A stretch of 64,000 nucleotides of DNA from Mycolicibacterium aichiense (GTDB lineage Bacteria; Actinomycetota; Actinomycetes; Mycobacteriales; Mycobacteriaceae): positions 5,456,001 to 5,520,000 of the forward strand of contig NZ_AP022561.1 in assembly GCF_010726245.1 (NCBI RefSeq). The letters run 5' to 3'. This document shows, in pieces, positions 24,419 to 34,593 of this stretch. The translations under genes and the position numbers were made by a program. Each line of letters begins with the position of its first letter. The stretch's first letter is position 1. The notes below the pieces were generated by a model. It had not been told where the DNA came from. It saw only the letters and a list, made by a program, of their open reading frames with translations, and did not search any database.

Positions 24419-25723
24419 CTACGCCTCGAGAATCGCGGTCACGCCCTGGCCGCCAGCAGCGCAAATGGAGATCAATCCGCGCACCGGCTGACCCGTCTCC
24501 TTGTGCTTTTCCGCCAGTTGTTTCGCCAGCTGCGCAACGATCCGGCCGCCGGTCGCGGCGAACGGATGGCCGGCCGCGAGCGAGGAGCCGTTGACGTTGA
24601 GCTTGGAGCGGTCGATGCGGCCCAGTGCACTGTCCAAGCCGAGGCGCTCCTTGCAGTACTCCTCGGACTCCCACGCCTGCAGGTGGGCCAGCACCACGGA
24701 CGCGAACGCCTCGTGGATCTCGTAGAAGTCGAAGTCCTGCAAGGTCAGGCCGTTACGAGCGAGCAGGCGAGGCACCGCGTACGTGGGTGCCATCAGCAGG
24801 CCGTCGGCGCCGTTGACGTAGTCGACCGCGGCGGTCTCGGAATCGACGAAGTAGGCCAGCGGAGTCAGCGAGTGTGATGTTGCCCACTCATCGCTGGCGA
24901 GCAGTACCACCGAGGCGCCGTCGGTGAGCGGAGTCGAGTTGCCCGCCGTCATCGTCGCGTCGCCGTTGCGCACACCGAACACCGGCTTGAGCTTGGCCAG
25001 CTTCTCGGCGCTGGAGTCGGCCCGCAGATTGTTGTCCCGGTACAGCCCCAGGAAGGGACTGACGAGATCGTCGAAGAAGCCGGCGTCGTACGCGGCGGCC
25101 ATGTTGCGGTGGCTGGCGGCGGCCAGCTCGTCCTGGTCGACACGCTTGATCCCCATCTGCTTGGCGGTGATCGCGGCGTGGTCGCCCATCGACAGCCCGG
25201 TCCGCGGCTCGCCGTTGGTCGGGATCTCGATGCCGAGGGAGGCGGGCAGCTTGCCGACCAGCTTGAGCCGGTCGACGTTCGACTTGGACCGGCGCAGATT
25301 GAGCAGGGTGCGACGGAGTTCGTCGCCGAGGCCGATCGGGGCGTCGGAGGTGGTGTCCACCCCACCCGCGGCCGCAGTCTCGTAGCGCCCGGCGGCGATA
25401 CCGTCGGCGGCGGCGATGGCGGCCTGCAGACCGGTCCCACAGGCCTGCTGCAGATCGATCGCCGGGGTGTACGGCGAGAGTTGGCTGCCGAGCACGCTCT
25501 CACGCATCAGGTTGAAGTCGCGGCTGTGCTTGAGCACCGCGCCGCCGATCACCGCACCAAGCTGCTCGCCGGCCAGGCCGAAACGGTCCACCAGGCCACC
25601 GAGGGCGGCGGTGAACATGTCTTGGTTGGATGCCTGCGCGTAGGCGCCGTCGGAGCGCGCGAACGGAATGCGGTTGCCGCCGATCACGGCGACCCGGCGG
25701 CTGTTTCTAGTGGTAGAGGCCAC
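24419..25723 (-). CDS. fadA2: Acetyl-CoA acyltransferase (thiolase) FadA2
   Basis: A 434-aa thiolase. The acylated cysteine is C95 in [10 protein letters not shown], the histidine motif is [13 protein letters not shown], and the C-terminal cysteine loop is SICAAGGQG. It cleaves 3-ketoacyl-CoA, or condenses acyl-CoAs, as the last step of beta-oxidation. The chosen GTG at 25723 follows GGGGAG at about 7 nt; the longer frame to 25822 runs through the promoter. It is divergent from fabG4, with a perfect palindrome (25785-25800) between them that covers its likely -35. This matches the Rv0243 position between fadE5 and fabG4. Confidence 0.92.
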   Translation of the reverse strand: MASTTRNSRRVAVIGGNRIPFARSDGAYAQASNQDMFTAALGGLVDRFGLAGEQLGAVIGGAVLKHSRDFNLMRESVLGSQLSPYTPAIDLQQACGTGLQAAIAAADGIAAGRYETAAAGGVDTTSDAPIGLGDELRRTLLNLRRSKSNVDRLKLVGKLPASLGIEIPTNGEPRTGLSMGDHAAITAKQMGIKRVDQDELAAASHRNMAAAYDAGFFDDLVSPFLGLYRDNNLRADSSAEKLAKLKPVFGVRNGDATMTAGNSTPLTDGASVVLLASDEWATSHSLTPLAYFVDSETAAVDYVNGADGLLMAPTYAVPRLLARNGLTLQDFDFYEIHEAFASVVLAHLQAWESEEYCKERLGLDSALGRIDRSKLNVNGSSLAAGHPFAATGGRIVAQLAKQLAEKHKETGQPVRGLISICAAGGQGVTAILEA

Positions 25724-25784
25724 GTCAATCTCCCCTTTGGGTTCGGTTTGAGAGGGGGTATACCCACCCATACTAAACACGGTC

Positions 25785-25800
25785 CTTACTCTGGAGTAAG
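25785..25800. promoter_or_regulatory. Palindromic operator in the fadA2/fabG4 divergent promoter
   Basis: CTTACTC-TG-GAGTAAG has perfect 7-bp arms. On the minus strand TTACTC (as -35) and TAGTAT (as -10, 18-bp spacing) would drive fadA2. On the plus strand the site lies just beyond a CATACT/TACTAA -10 for fabG4. One bound regulator could therefore control both genes. Confidence 0.65.
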
Positions 25801-25837
25801 TTCGTTCCCGGTCCACCCGCATCGCAACTCGAAAGGC

Positions 25838-27208
25838 ATGTTCGTGGCTTCCGACCTCTTCTCGCAGATCGTCAACTCAGCGCCGGGCTCCCTGCTGGCC
25901 AAGCAGCTCGGCATTCCGCAACCCGAGACGCTGCGCCGCTACAAAGCCGGCGAGCCGCCGCTGGCCGGCTCGCTGCTGATCGGCGGTGACGGCCGGGTGG
26001 TCGAGCCGCTGCGCGCCGCGCTGGCCGAGGACTACGACGTGGTCGCCGACAATCTGGGCGGCCGCTGGGCCGACTCGTTCGGCGGGCTCGTCTTCGACGC
26101 CACCGGCATCACCGAGCCGGTCGGGCTGCGCGGGCTCTACGAGTTCTTCACCCCGCTGCTGCGCAACCTCGGCCACTCGGGTCGCATTGTCGTGATCGGT
26201 ACCACTCCCGACGAGGCGGGCAGCGCCAACGAGCGCATCGCCCAGCGCGCCCTCGAAGGATTCACCCGGTCCCTGGGCAAGGAGGTGCGCCACGGTGCCA
26301 CCGTCTCGCTCGTCTACCTGTCACCCGCGGCCAAACCCGCCGCAACAGGACTGGAGTCGACGCTGCGGTTCCTGCTGTCGGGGAAGTCGGCCTACGTCGA
26401 CGGGCAGGTCTTCTATGTGGGCGCGGCGGATTCCACCCCGCCCGCCGACTGGGACAAGCCGCTGGACGGCAAGGTCGCGATCGTCACCGGCGCGGCCCGC
26501 GGCATCGGCGCCACGATCGCCGAGGTGTTCGCCCGCGACGGCGCCAAGGTCGTCGCGATCGACGTCGAGAGTGCGCGTGATGCGTTGAGCGAGACCGCTG
26601 TGAAGGTGGGCGGCACCGCCCTGGCGCTGGATGTCACCGCCGAGGATGCGGTCGACAAGATCACCGAGCATCTGCGCGAGCACTACTCCGAGCACAACGG
26701 GGGCCGGGCCGACATCCTGGTCAACAACGCAGGCATCACCCGCGACAAGCTGCTGGCCAACATGGACGATGCCCGCTGGGATGCCGTCGTCGCGGTGAAT
26801 CTTCTTGCGCCGCAACGCCTTACTGAAGGCTTGATCGAGAACGGCAGCATCGGTGAGGGCGGGCGGATCATCGGGCTGTCCTCGATGGCCGGGATCGCCG
26901 GAAACCGCGGCCAGACCAACTACGCGGCCACCAAGGCCGGCATGATCGGCCTCACCGAGGCGCTGGCGCCGTCGCTGGCCGACAAGGGCATCACGATCAA
27001 CGCCGTCGCACCGGGATTCATCGAGACCGCGATGACCGCGGCGATCCCGCTGGCCACCCGCGAGGTCGGCCGCCGGCTGAACTCGCTGTATCAGGGCGGC
27101 AAGCCGGTCGACGTCGCCGAGACCATCGCCTACTTCGCCAGCCCCGCGTCGAATGCCGTGACCGGCAATACGATCCGAGTCTGCGGCCAGGCGATGCTGG
27201 GAGCCTAG
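25838..27208 (+). CDS. fabG4: 3-oxoacyl-(ACP/CoA) reductase FabG4
   Basis: A 456-aa high-molecular-weight FabG. The N-terminal half (to about 205) is a degenerate Rossmann-like domain. The C-terminal half is a classical short-chain reductase with [18 protein letters not shown], and the Ser349/Tyr362/Lys366 catalytic set in [19 protein letters not shown]. It reduces 3-oxoacyl thioesters and works next to the HtdX dehydratase encoded 1 bp downstream. ATG 25838 is used here. GTG 25844 has the better-spaced AAAGG site and would give 454 aa. Confidence 0.93.
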   Translation: MFVASDLFSQIVNSAPGSLLAKQLGIPQPETLRRYKAGEPPLAGSLLIGGDGRVVEPLRAALAEDYDVVADNLGGRWADSFGGLVFDATGITEPVGLRGLYEFFTPLLRNLGHSGRIVVIGTTPDEAGSANERIAQRALEGFTRSLGKEVRHGATVSLVYLSPAAKPAATGLESTLRFLLSGKSAYVDGQVFYVGAADSTPPADWDKPLDGKVAIVTGAARGIGATIAEVFARDGAKVVAIDVESARDALSETAVKVGGTALALDVTAEDAVDKITEHLREHYSEHNGGRADILVNNAGITRDKLLANMDDARWDAVVAVNLLAPQRLTEGLIENGSIGEGGRIIGLSSMAGIAGNRGQTNYAATKAGMIGLTEALAPSLADKGITINAVAPGFIETAMTAAIPLATREVGRRLNSLYQGGKPVDVAETIAYFASPASNAVTGNTIRVCGQAMLGA

Positions 27209-27209
27209 G

Positions 27210-28064
27210 GTGAGCACCGTGACCGAACAGCCGAGCGGACTGCGCAACATGCTGCGCGCCGCGGCGGGTTCGCTGCCGTTCATCCCCCGCAGCGACCACC
27301 TGCCCAACCGCACCCTGACGGTCGATGAACTGGCCATCGATCCGTCCAACGTCGCCGCCTACGCGGCGGTCACCGGCCTGCGCTTCGGCGACACCGTGCC
27401 GCTGACCTATCCGTTCGTGCTGACGTTTCCCACCGTGATGTCGCTCATCACCGGTTTCGACTTCCCGTTCGCCGCCATGGGTGCGGTCCACGTGGAGAAC
27501 GAGATCACCCGGTACCGCCCGATCGCGGTCACCGACACCGTCAAGCTCGCGGTGCACGCCGAGAACCTCCGGGAGCATCGCAAGGGCCTGCTGGTCGACG
27601 TCATCGCCGACATCCACGTGGGCAACGAGCACGCCTGGCATCAGGTCACGACATTCCTGCACCAGCAGCGCACCAGCCTGTCCGGTGGACCCAAGCCCGA
27701 GCCGCCCAAGCGGCCGAAGCTGCCCCCGCCCAATGCGATCCTGCGGATCAGCCCCGCCCAGATCCGGCGTTACGCCTCGATCGGCGGGGACCACAATCCG
27801 ATCCACACCACGTCAGTGGGTGCCAAACTGTTCGGCTTCCCCACCGTAATCGCACACGGGATGTTCAGTGCCGCAGCAGTTTTGGCCAACATCGAGGCAC
27901 AGATTCCGGACGCGGTCCGCTACTCGGTGAAGTTCGGCAAGCCGGTGATCCTGCCGGCGACCGCCGGGCTCTACGTCGACCGGGTCACCGATGGGTGGGA
28001 CATCTCGATGCGCAACCTGAGCAAGGGATACCCGCACCTCACCGGAACGGTTCGCGGGCTCTAG
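27210..28064 (+). CDS. htdX: 3-hydroxyacyl-thioester dehydratase HtdX (MaoC-like)
   Basis: A 284-aa double-hotdog dehydratase. The second hotdog has the hydratase-2 signature SIGGDHNPIHTTSVGAKLFG with the catalytic Asp and His; the N-terminal hotdog is degenerate. HtdX interconverts 3-hydroxyacyl and trans-2-enoyl thioesters, following FabG4. A GTG start one base after the fabG4 stop shows a tight two-gene operon. Its stop lies 3 bp from that of the convergent TetR gene. Confidence 0.9.
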   Translation: MSTVTEQPSGLRNMLRAAAGSLPFIPRSDHLPNRTLTVDELAIDPSNVAAYAAVTGLRFGDTVPLTYPFVLTFPTVMSLITGFDFPFAAMGAVHVENEITRYRPIAVTDTVKLAVHAENLREHRKGLLVDVIADIHVGNEHAWHQVTTFLHQQRTSLSGGPKPEPPKRPKLPPPNAILRISPAQIRRYASIGGDHNPIHTTSVGAKLFGFPTVIAHGMFSAAAVLANIEAQIPDAVRYSVKFGKPVILPATAGLYVDRVTDGWDISMRNLSKGYPHLTGTVRGL

Positions 28065-28067
28065 CGA

Positions 28068-28688
28068 TCAGGAGCTGGCCGCTGAGGCTTCCTTGTCCGA
28101 CGGGGCACCCTTGAGGCCGCGCCAGAACAGGTTGATCAGCATGTCGGCGGCCTCGTCGACGTCGGCGTCGCCTGCGCTGACGCGGGCCGCGACCGCTTCA
28201 CCGGCGCCCACCAGGGCGACAGCCATCATGTGGAAGTCGGTGCCGGGCTCAGGGTGTCGAGTGCCGGCCTCCAGCAGCCGGGCCACCATGTCGATGATCT
28301 TCTCGCGGCCCTCGCGGACGGTGTGCGAGAACGCCTGAGAGCTGGTCGCCTGGGTGTAGAGCACGATCCAGGACGCCCGGTTGGCGTCGATGTAGCGCAG
28401 CACCGACAGAATCACGCTGCGCAACAGGTCATGTGGGCTCTGCTTGAGGTCGATGTCCTCACGCACCGCTTCGATGAAGCGGCTCAGTTCGCGGGCCAGG
28501 CACGCCCCGAACAGCTCTTCTTTGGAGCCGTAGTACAGATACAGCATCGGCTTGGAGATCTGCGCCTCACCGGCGATGACGTCCATCGAGGTCTCGTGAT
28601 AGCCGTTGACCGAGAACATCTGTACAGCGGCGTCGAGCATCTGCTGCTCCCGCACGGCACGGGGCAACCGCTTGGTGCCACCAGCCAT
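28068..28688 (-). CDS. TetR-family regulator (Rv0238-like)
   Basis: A 206-aa regulator with an N-terminal TetR helix-turn-helix (about residues 14-60, REQQMLDAAVQMFSVNGYHE through ISKPMLYLYYGSKEELF) and a helical ligand domain. The YLYYGSKEEL form of the recognition-helix end is typical of mycobacterial TetR proteins. It sits beside htdX as Rv0238 does in M. tuberculosis and is a candidate for binding the TTAC(C/T)C palindromes at fadE5 and fadA2/fabG4. No copy of that palindrome was found at its own start, so this is only inference. Confidence 0.88.
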   Translation of the reverse strand: MAGGTKRLPRAVREQQMLDAAVQMFSVNGYHETSMDVIAGEAQISKPMLYLYYGSKEELFGACLARELSRFIEAVREDIDLKQSPHDLLRSVILSVLRYIDANRASWIVLYTQATSSQAFSHTVREGREKIIDMVARLLEAGTRHPEPGTDFHMMAVALVGAGEAVAARVSAGDADVDEAADMLINLFWRGLKGAPSDKEASAASS

Positions 28689-28739
28689 ATCACCGCCTTC
28701 CGCCAGACCCCCGCATCGCTGTGTGCGTGATCTCTCAGG

Positions 28740-29951
28740 CTAACCGCCGCAGCGGGGACTTTGCCCTTTCAGACGCGCCATCCGCAACACCGAAGTCTCG
28801 ATGGCGGGCAGCGACAGTTCACCCGCATTGACCGCTTTCTCGAGCCGGTCAAGCACCGCGGGCACCTCGTCGGTGGTCACCCACAGCGCCACGTCGGTGC
28901 CGGCCTGCAGGCTGCGCAGCACCGCCTCGGCGACCCCGTACCGGTCGGCGATGGCCGCCATGCTGGACAGGTCGTCGCTGAAGACCGGGCCGTCGAAGCC
29001 CGGGCCGCCGTAGCCGCCGCTGCGCAGCAGCCCCACCGCCGCGGCACTCAGGCTGGCCGGCGTCGTCCCGGTCAGCCCCGGCACCTCGAGGTGGCCGACC
29101 ATGACAGCGACGGGCGCTTCCGTGGTCAACGTGCGGTAAGGAACGAGGTCGTCTGTCATCAGAGCGTCCAGCGGCGGGGTGGTGACCGCCCCGGCGGTGT
29201 GCGAGTCGCCCGAGCCGTGCCCGTGGCCGGGGAAGTGCTTCAACACCGGGAGCAGGCCGGCGTCGCGCAGACCGCGGGCGTAGGCACCGGCGTACTCGGT
29301 CACCTTCGCCGGGTCGTCGGAGAACGACCGGTCGCCGATGACGGTGTCGTCCGGGGCGTCGGTGACGTCGACGACCGGCGCGAAGTCGATGGTGATGCCG
29401 AGGCCGCGCATCTTCTTCCCGCGGTCCAGTGCCAGCTGGTACACCTGATCGGCGGTTTGGGTCTGCGCCAGCACCCGCGCCGACGGGGCGTCGCCGATCA
29501 GCGACGTCAGCCGCTCGACGCGGCCGCCCTCTTCGTCGACGCTGACCGCCAGCGGGAGCGGGCCGGCGTTGGCGTAGTCGGGCAGCGACCCGTCGGTCAG
29601 CATCGACAGGTCGGTCCAGCTGCCGATGAAGATGCCGCCGACGTGATAGGTGTCCACCACGTTGCGCGCATCGGCGGCGCCCTTGACCCCGACCATCAGC
29701 ACCTGGGCGAGCTTGTCGCGGGTCGACATCGCACTGAGCAACCCGGGGCCGTCGCCGCACGCCGGCGGCGCCGGGGAAGCGGGCGCCGGGACCGGTCCGG
29801 CCAACGGCACCGAGCTGGCCGACGACGGCGTGCTGACCGGGCCCGAAGACGACGCCGCCGGGCGCGAAGCGGTCCCTGAGCAGCCGACGAGCAGCAGGGG
29901 TAGTGCCGACAGGGCCGCGACTCCGCGAATCGAGAACAGGCGGTTAGGCAT
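28740..29951 (-). CDS. lpqI: Lipoprotein beta-N-acetylglucosaminidase LpqI (GH3, NagZ-type)
   Basis: A 403-aa lipoprotein with a hydrophobic signal ending in the lipobox LLVGC, so it is anchored on the outer face of the membrane. A Ser/Pro/Ala-rich linker precedes a GH3 domain with the NagZ signature KHFPGHGHGSGDSH (catalytic His/Asp loop) and the nucleophile region FSDDLSSM. LpqI removes GlcNAc from muropeptide fragments in cell-wall recycling. ATG 29951 is used; an in-frame GTG at 29957 is the alternative. The coding end lies close to the TetR start, and aftD genes run the other way. Confidence 0.92.
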   Translation of the reverse strand: MPNRLFSIRGVAALSALPLLLVGCSGTASRPAASSSGPVSTPSSASSVPLAGPVPAPASPAPPACGDGPGLLSAMSTRDKLAQVLMVGVKGAADARNVVDTYHVGGIFIGSWTDLSMLTDGSLPDYANAGPLPLAVSVDEEGGRVERLTSLIGDAPSARVLAQTQTADQVYQLALDRGKKMRGLGITIDFAPVVDVTDAPDDTVIGDRSFSDDPAKVTEYAGAYARGLRDAGLLPVLKHFPGHGHGSGDSHTAGAVTTPPLDALMTDDLVPYRTLTTEAPVAVMVGHLEVPGLTGTTPASLSAAAVGLLRSGGYGGPGFDGPVFSDDLSSMAAIADRYGVAEAVLRSLQAGTDVALWVTTDEVPAVLDRLEKAVNAGELSLPAIETSVLRMARLKGQSPRCGG

Positions 29952-30091
29952 CCGCACATGCTGTCACGGCCCTCGCCGAGGGCCAACCAAGGTTGGCCGC
30001 GTGCTAGGTTTGCCAGCGGGTATTCACCCCTGACATTGCAAGGTCTTCACCCGATGATCTGCACGTCCCAGCACCGCGAGGAGAAGCGACC

Positions 30092-30265
30092 ATGACCCGG
30101 TTCGTGGTTCCTGCCGCCGCCAGCATCGTGGTCGGTCTGCTGCTCGGAGCCGCCGCGATCTTCGGCGTGACGTTGATGATCCAGCAGGACACCAAGCCGC
30201 CGCTGTCGCCCGGCGACCCGGCGTCGTCGGTGCTGAACCGCGTCGAGTACGGCAACCGCGGCTAG
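30092..30265 (+). CDS. Small membrane/secreted protein, DUF2613-like, 57 aa
   Basis: This short gene begins MTRFVVPAAASIVVGLLLGA after a good GAGGAGAAG ribosome-binding site. It has one N-terminal hydrophobic segment (about residues 5-30) and a short polar tail QQDTKPPLSPGDPASSV. Size, topology and position directly upstream of aftD match the Rv0236A-type DUF2613 protein of other mycobacteria. Its stop is followed by the aftD frame after one base, suggesting translational coupling. Function is unknown; proximity suggests a role with AftD or in cell-wall assembly. Confidence 0.85.
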   Translation: MTRFVVPAAASIVVGLLLGAAAIFGVTLMIQQDTKPPLSPGDPASSVLNRVEYGNRG

Positions 30266-30266
30266 C

Positions 30267-33200
30267 CTGAGCACGCTCACCGCCGCCTCCCCCGCGGTCC
30301 CGGAGGCGCCCATCACGACCCCGCCGCTATCGCGGCGTTGGCTCTCCTGTGTCTTCCTCGTCGCGCTGGTGTTGTGCTTCGCCCAGTCGCCGGGACTGAT
30401 CTCGCCGGACACCAAGCTCGACCTGACCGCCAACCCGCTGCGGTTCCTCGCCCGCGCGGCCAACCTGTGGAACAGCGACCTGCCGTTCGGGCAGGCGCAG
30501 AACCAGGCGTACGGCTACCTCTTCCCGCACGGGGCGTTCTTCCTGCTCGGCGACACCCTCGGGGTGCCCGGCTGGGTCACCCAGCGGCTGTGGTGGGCGT
30601 TGCTGCTGACCGCCGGATTCTGGGGTTTGTTGCGGGTGGCCGAGGCTCTCGGCATCGGGAGCCGGTCATCACGCATCATCGGTGCTCTGGCGTTCGCCCT
30701 GTCCCCGCGGGTGCTGACGACGCTGGGATCGATCTCATCGGAGACGCTGCCGATGATGCTGGCGCCGTGGGTGCTGCTGCCGGTGATCCTGGCGCTGCGC
30801 GGCGGTGCCGGAGCCGCCGGGCCTGGGACATCGGGCAGAAGCAGATCGCTGCGGATACTGGCGGGCCGGGCCGGTCTGGCGCTGGCGTTGATGGGCGCGG
30901 TCAACGCCGTCGCGACGCTCACCGGCTGCCTGCCCGCGATCATCTGGTGGCTGTGTCACCGGCCCAACCGGGTCTGGCTGCGGTTCAGCGCCTGGTGGGC
31001 GCTGGCCTCGGCGCTGGCGGTCACCTGGTGGGTGGTCGCGCTGCTGCTGCTGGGCCGGATCAGTCCGCCGTTCCTGGACTTCATCGAGTCATCCGGGGTC
31101 ACCACGCAGTGGGCGTCGCTGACCGAGATGCTGCGCGGCACCGACAGCTGGACGCCGTTCGTCTCGCCGAACGCCACCGCCGCGGCCGAGCTGGTGACCC
31201 AACCCGCCATGGTGCTGGCCACCACTCTCGTCGCGGCGGGTGGCATGGCGGGGCTGGCGCTGCGATCGATGCCGGCCCGCGGCCGGCTGATCGTCATGCT
31301 GCTCATCGGTGTGGTGCTGCTGGGCCTCGGCTACTCCGGGGGACTCGGCTCGCCGGTGGCGCAGCACGTGCAAGCCTTCCTCGACGCGGCGGGCGCCCCG
31401 CTGCGCAACGTGCACAAGCTCGAGCCGGTGATCCGTCTTCCGCTGGTGCTGGGGCTGGCACACCTGCTCAGCCGAATCCCGCTGCCCGGCAGCGCGCCGC
31501 GGCCGGTCTGGCTGCGCGCGTTCGCACATCCCGAGAACGACAAACGGGTGGCGGTCGGCATCGTCGTGATGGCCGCGCTCATGGTTGCCACGTCGATGGC
31601 CTGGACCGGCCGGCTCACCCCGCCCGGTGCATTCCGCGCGATCCCGGACTACTGGCACCAGGCGGCGGACTGGCTGACCAAGAACAACACCGGTCAGCCG
31701 ACACCGGGCCGGGTGCTGGTGGTTCCCGGTGCGCCGTTCGCCACCCAGGTCTGGGGCAACAGCCACGATGAGCCGCTGCAGGTGCTCGGCGAAAGCCCTT
31801 GGGGGGTCCGGGATTCCATCCCGCTGACTCCCCCGCAGACGATTCGCGCGCTGGATTCGGTGCAGCGGCTGTTCGCCGCGGGCCGGCCGTCGGCGGGGCT
31901 GGCCGACACGCTGGCCCGCCAGGGCATCTCCTACGTGGTGGTCCGCAACGACCTGGACCCCGACAAGTCGCGCTCGGCCCGCCCGCTGCTGGTGCACCGC
32001 GCCATCGACGGATCGCCGGGTCTGCAGAAGGTGGCACAGTTCGGTGACCCGGTCGGACCGGGCACCCTCGATGGCTTCATCAGCGACAGCGGCCTGCGGC
32101 CGCGCTATCCCGCCGTCGAGATCTATCATGTTGGCGCCCAGGGCAACCCGGCGTCACCATACCTGACCGATGCCAGCCGGATGGCCCGGATAGACGGCGG
32201 TCCCGAGGTGCTGTTGCGCATCGACGAACGCCGCAGGCTGCTCGGGCTGCCCCCGCTCGGCCCGATGCTGCTGACCTCGGACGCCCAGCGTGCCGGGCTT
32301 CCGGTGCCGGTGGTCACCGTGACAGACACCCCCGTCGACCGGGAAACCGACTACGGCCGGGTCGACGATCACTCGTCGGCCGCCCGGGCCGAGGGCGACC
32401 ACCGCAACACCTTCAACCGGGTGCCCGACTACCCGGTTCCCGGTGCCCGGCCCGTCCACGGTGCCTGGACCGGAGGGCGGCTGTCCGCGTCGAGCTCGTC
32501 GTCGGACGCCACCGCGCTGCCCAACGTCGCGCCGGCCAGCGGACCGGCCGCGGCCATCGACGGTGACTCGGCCACCGCGTGGGTGTCCAACTCGTTGCAG
32601 GCCGCGATCGGCCAGTGGCTGCAGGTCGACTTCGACCATCCGGTCACCAATGCGACGCTGACGATCACCCCGAGCGCCACAGCCGTCGGGGCCCAGGTCC
32701 GCAGATTGCAGGTGTCCACCGAAAACGGAACCACCACAGTGCGTTTCGACGAACCGGGCAAACCGCTCACGGTGGCGCTGCCCTACGGCGAGTCGCCGTG
32801 GGTCCGGATCACCGCGATCGGCACCGACGACGGCTCGTCGGGCGTGCAGTTCGGCATCACCGATCTGTCGGTGACCCAGTTCGACGCCTCCGGATTCGCC
32901 CATCCCGTCGACATCAGGCACACCGTCGTCGTGCCCGGCCCGCCGGGTGGGTCTGCGATTGCCGCGTGGGATCTGGGCTCCGAACTGCTCGGCAGGCAAG
33001 GCTGTGCGGATTCCCCCGACGGCGTGCACTGCGCAGCGTCGATGTCGCAGGCTCCCGAGGAACCGGTCACTCTGAGTCGCACGCTGACCGTGCCCAAGCC
33101 GATCGACGTCACCCCGACGGTCTGGGTACGCGCCCGACAGGGACCGCACCTGGCGGACCTCATCGCCCAGCCGGGCACCGTCCGCTCACGCGCCGACGCC

Positions 33201-34583
33201 GACCTGATCGACGTCGACGGATCCGCCTATGCCGCAACCGATGGCGACCCGCGCACCTCGTGGACGGCACCGCAGAACGTCGTGCAGCATCGCAGTGCCC
33301 CCACCCTGACGGTGACCCTCCCGAAGCCGACCGAGGTCACCGGGCTGGTCCTGACCCCGAGTTCGTCGGCGCTGCCGACCCATCCCACAATGGTGGCCGT
33401 CGACCTCGGTGACGGCCCACAGGTGCGCCGGCTGGACGGCGGACCGGAAGCCGGCCCGCAAACCGTGCCGCTGCGTCCGCGGCTGACCGACACCATCGGG
33501 ATCAGCTTGCTGGACTGGAATGACGTGATCGACCGCACCGCATTGGGTTTCGATCAGCTCAAGCCACCAGGACTGGCCGAGGTGGGGGTGTTGGGCCCCG
33601 ACGGCAAGCCCGTCGCCGCGGCAGACGCGGCCGCCAATCGCAAACGCACCATCGAGATCCCCTGTGGCCAGGGACCGATCGTCGCCGTCTCCGGCCGGTT
33701 CGTACAGACCTCGGTGACCACCACCGTCGGCGCCCTGCTGGACGGTGAACCCGTCCCGGCCCGCGCGTGCGACCCGGCGCCGATCGCTCTGCCCGCAGGC
33801 CAGCAGGAGCTGCTGATCAGCCCCGGCTCGGCGTTCGTGGTGGACGGCGTCCAGCTATCCGGCCCACTGGCAAGCCAGATCACCACCGCGGCAACAACTC
33901 CCGCCGACATCACCAGGTGGGGTGCCGACCGCCGGGAGTTCAACGTCAGCCGGGCGCCCACCGCACGCGTACTGGTGGTGCCGGAGAGCGTGAACCCCGG
34001 CTGGGTGGCCCGACTGCCGGACGGGGTCACGCTCACACCGGTCATCGTCAACGGCTGGCAGCAAGGCTGGGTGGTGCCTGCCGGTGAACAGGGCACCGTC
34101 ACGGTCAGCTTCCCGTCCAACCGGTTCTACCGGGTCGGTCTGGCTGTTGGCCTGTCCCTGCTGCCGCTGCTCCTGCTGCTGACGCTGGTGCCGCCGCGAC
34201 GGCCGACGACGGCGTACGAGCCGGCCCGGCCCAGGGCCGTCCCCCTGCTGGCCGGCGCCGGGGTGCTGGCCGCCGGTGGCTTGATCGCGGGCGTGGGCGG
34301 GCTGGCGGTGTTCGGGACCGCGATGCTGCTCGGCTACCTGCTACGAGGCCGGGCCCTGCTACGCGACCGGCTGACGTTGGCAGCCAGTGCCTGCGGGCTG
34401 ATCGCCGCGGGCGCGCTGCTTTCGCGCTACCCGTGGCGATCCGTCGACGGCTACATCGGCCACTCCCCCTGGGTCCAGCTGCTGGCGCTGATCGCAGTGG
34501 GTGCACTGGCCGCCTCCGCCATACGTCCTCGACCGCCCCGAACTGACAGCGAAACCACCGAGGACACAAGCATTTCCCGTTAG
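30267..34583 (+). CDS. aftD: Arabinofuranosyltransferase AftD
   Basis: A very large GT-C enzyme (about 1400 aa). Multiple membrane spans in the first 400 residues carry the donor-binding LISPDTKLDLTANP loop with its acidic residue. Two carbohydrate-binding/discoidin-like regions follow (for example ASGPAAAIDGDSATAWVS and YAATDGDPRTSWTAP), and more spans close the C-terminus. AftD adds alpha-arabinofuranose from decaprenyl-phosphoarabinose to arabinogalactan/lipoarabinomannan. The first ATG/GTG in frame is GTG 30369, which would cut into the first membrane span. The frame is open back to 30237 with only a CTG at 30267, one base after the upstream stop, so I annotate that start with low certainty. 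Confidence 0.9.
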   Translation: MSTLTAASPAVPEAPITTPPLSRRWLSCVFLVALVLCFAQSPGLISPDTKLDLTANPLRFLARAANLWNSDLPFGQAQNQAYGYLFPHGAFFLLGDTLGVPGWVTQRLWWALLLTAGFWGLLRVAEALGIGSRSSRIIGALAFALSPRVLTTLGSISSETLPMMLAPWVLLPVILALRGGAGAAGPGTSGRSRSLRILAGRAGLALALMGAVNAVATLTGCLPAIIWWLCHRPNRVWLRFSAWWALASALAVTWWVVALLLLGRISPPFLDFIESSGVTTQWASLTEMLRGTDSWTPFVSPNATAAAELVTQPAMVLATTLVAAGGMAGLALRSMPARGRLIVMLLIGVVLLGLGYSGGLGSPVAQHVQAFLDAAGAPLRNVHKLEPVIRLPLVLGLAHLLSRIPLPGSAPRPVWLRAFAHPENDKRVAVGIVVMAALMVATSMAWTGRLTPPGAFRAIPDYWHQAADWLTKNNTGQPTPGRVLVVPGAPFATQVWGNSHDEPLQVLGESPWGVRDSIPLTPPQTIRALDSVQRLFAAGRPSAGLADTLARQGISYVVVRNDLDPDKSRSARPLLVHRAIDGSPGLQKVAQFGDPVGPGTLDGFISDSGLRPRYPAVEIYHVGAQGNPASPYLTDASRMARIDGGPEVLLRIDERRRLLGLPPLGPMLLTSDAQRAGLPVPVVTVTDTPVDRETDYGRVDDHSSAARAEGDHRNTFNRVPDYPVPGARPVHGAWTGGRLSASSSSSDATALPNVAPASGPAAAIDGDSATAWVSNSLQAAIGQWLQVDFDHPVTNATLTITPSATAVGAQVRRLQVSTENGTTTVRFDEPGKPLTVALPYGESPWVRITAIGTDDGSSGVQFGITDLSVTQFDASGFAHPVDIRHTVVVPGPPGGSAIAAWDLGSELLGRQGCADSPDGVHCAASMSQAPEEPVTLSRTLTVPKPIDVTPTVWVRARQGPHLADLIAQPGTVRSRADADLIDVDGSAYAATDGDPRTSWTAPQNVVQHRSAPTLTVTLPKPTEVTGLVLTPSSSALPTHPTMVAVDLGDGPQVRRLDGGPEAGPQTVPLRPRLTDTIGISLLDWNDVIDRTALGFDQLKPPGLAEVGVLGPDGKPVAAADAAANRKRTIEIPCGQGPIVAVSGRFVQTSVTTTVGALLDGEPVPARACDPAPIALPAGQQELLISPGSAFVVDGVQLSGPLASQITTAATTPADITRWGADRREFNVSRAPTARVLVVPESVNPGWVARLPDGVTLTPVIVNGWQQGWVVPAGEQGTVTVSFPSNRFYRVGLAVGLSLLPLLLLLTLVPPRRPTTAYEPARPRAVPLLAGAGVLAAGGLIAGVGGLAVFGTAMLLGYLLRGRALLRDRLTLAASACGLIAAGALLSRYPWRSVDGYIGHSPWVQLLALIAVGALAASAIRPRPPRTDSETTEDTSISR

Positions 34584-34593
34584 GGTGTCACCC

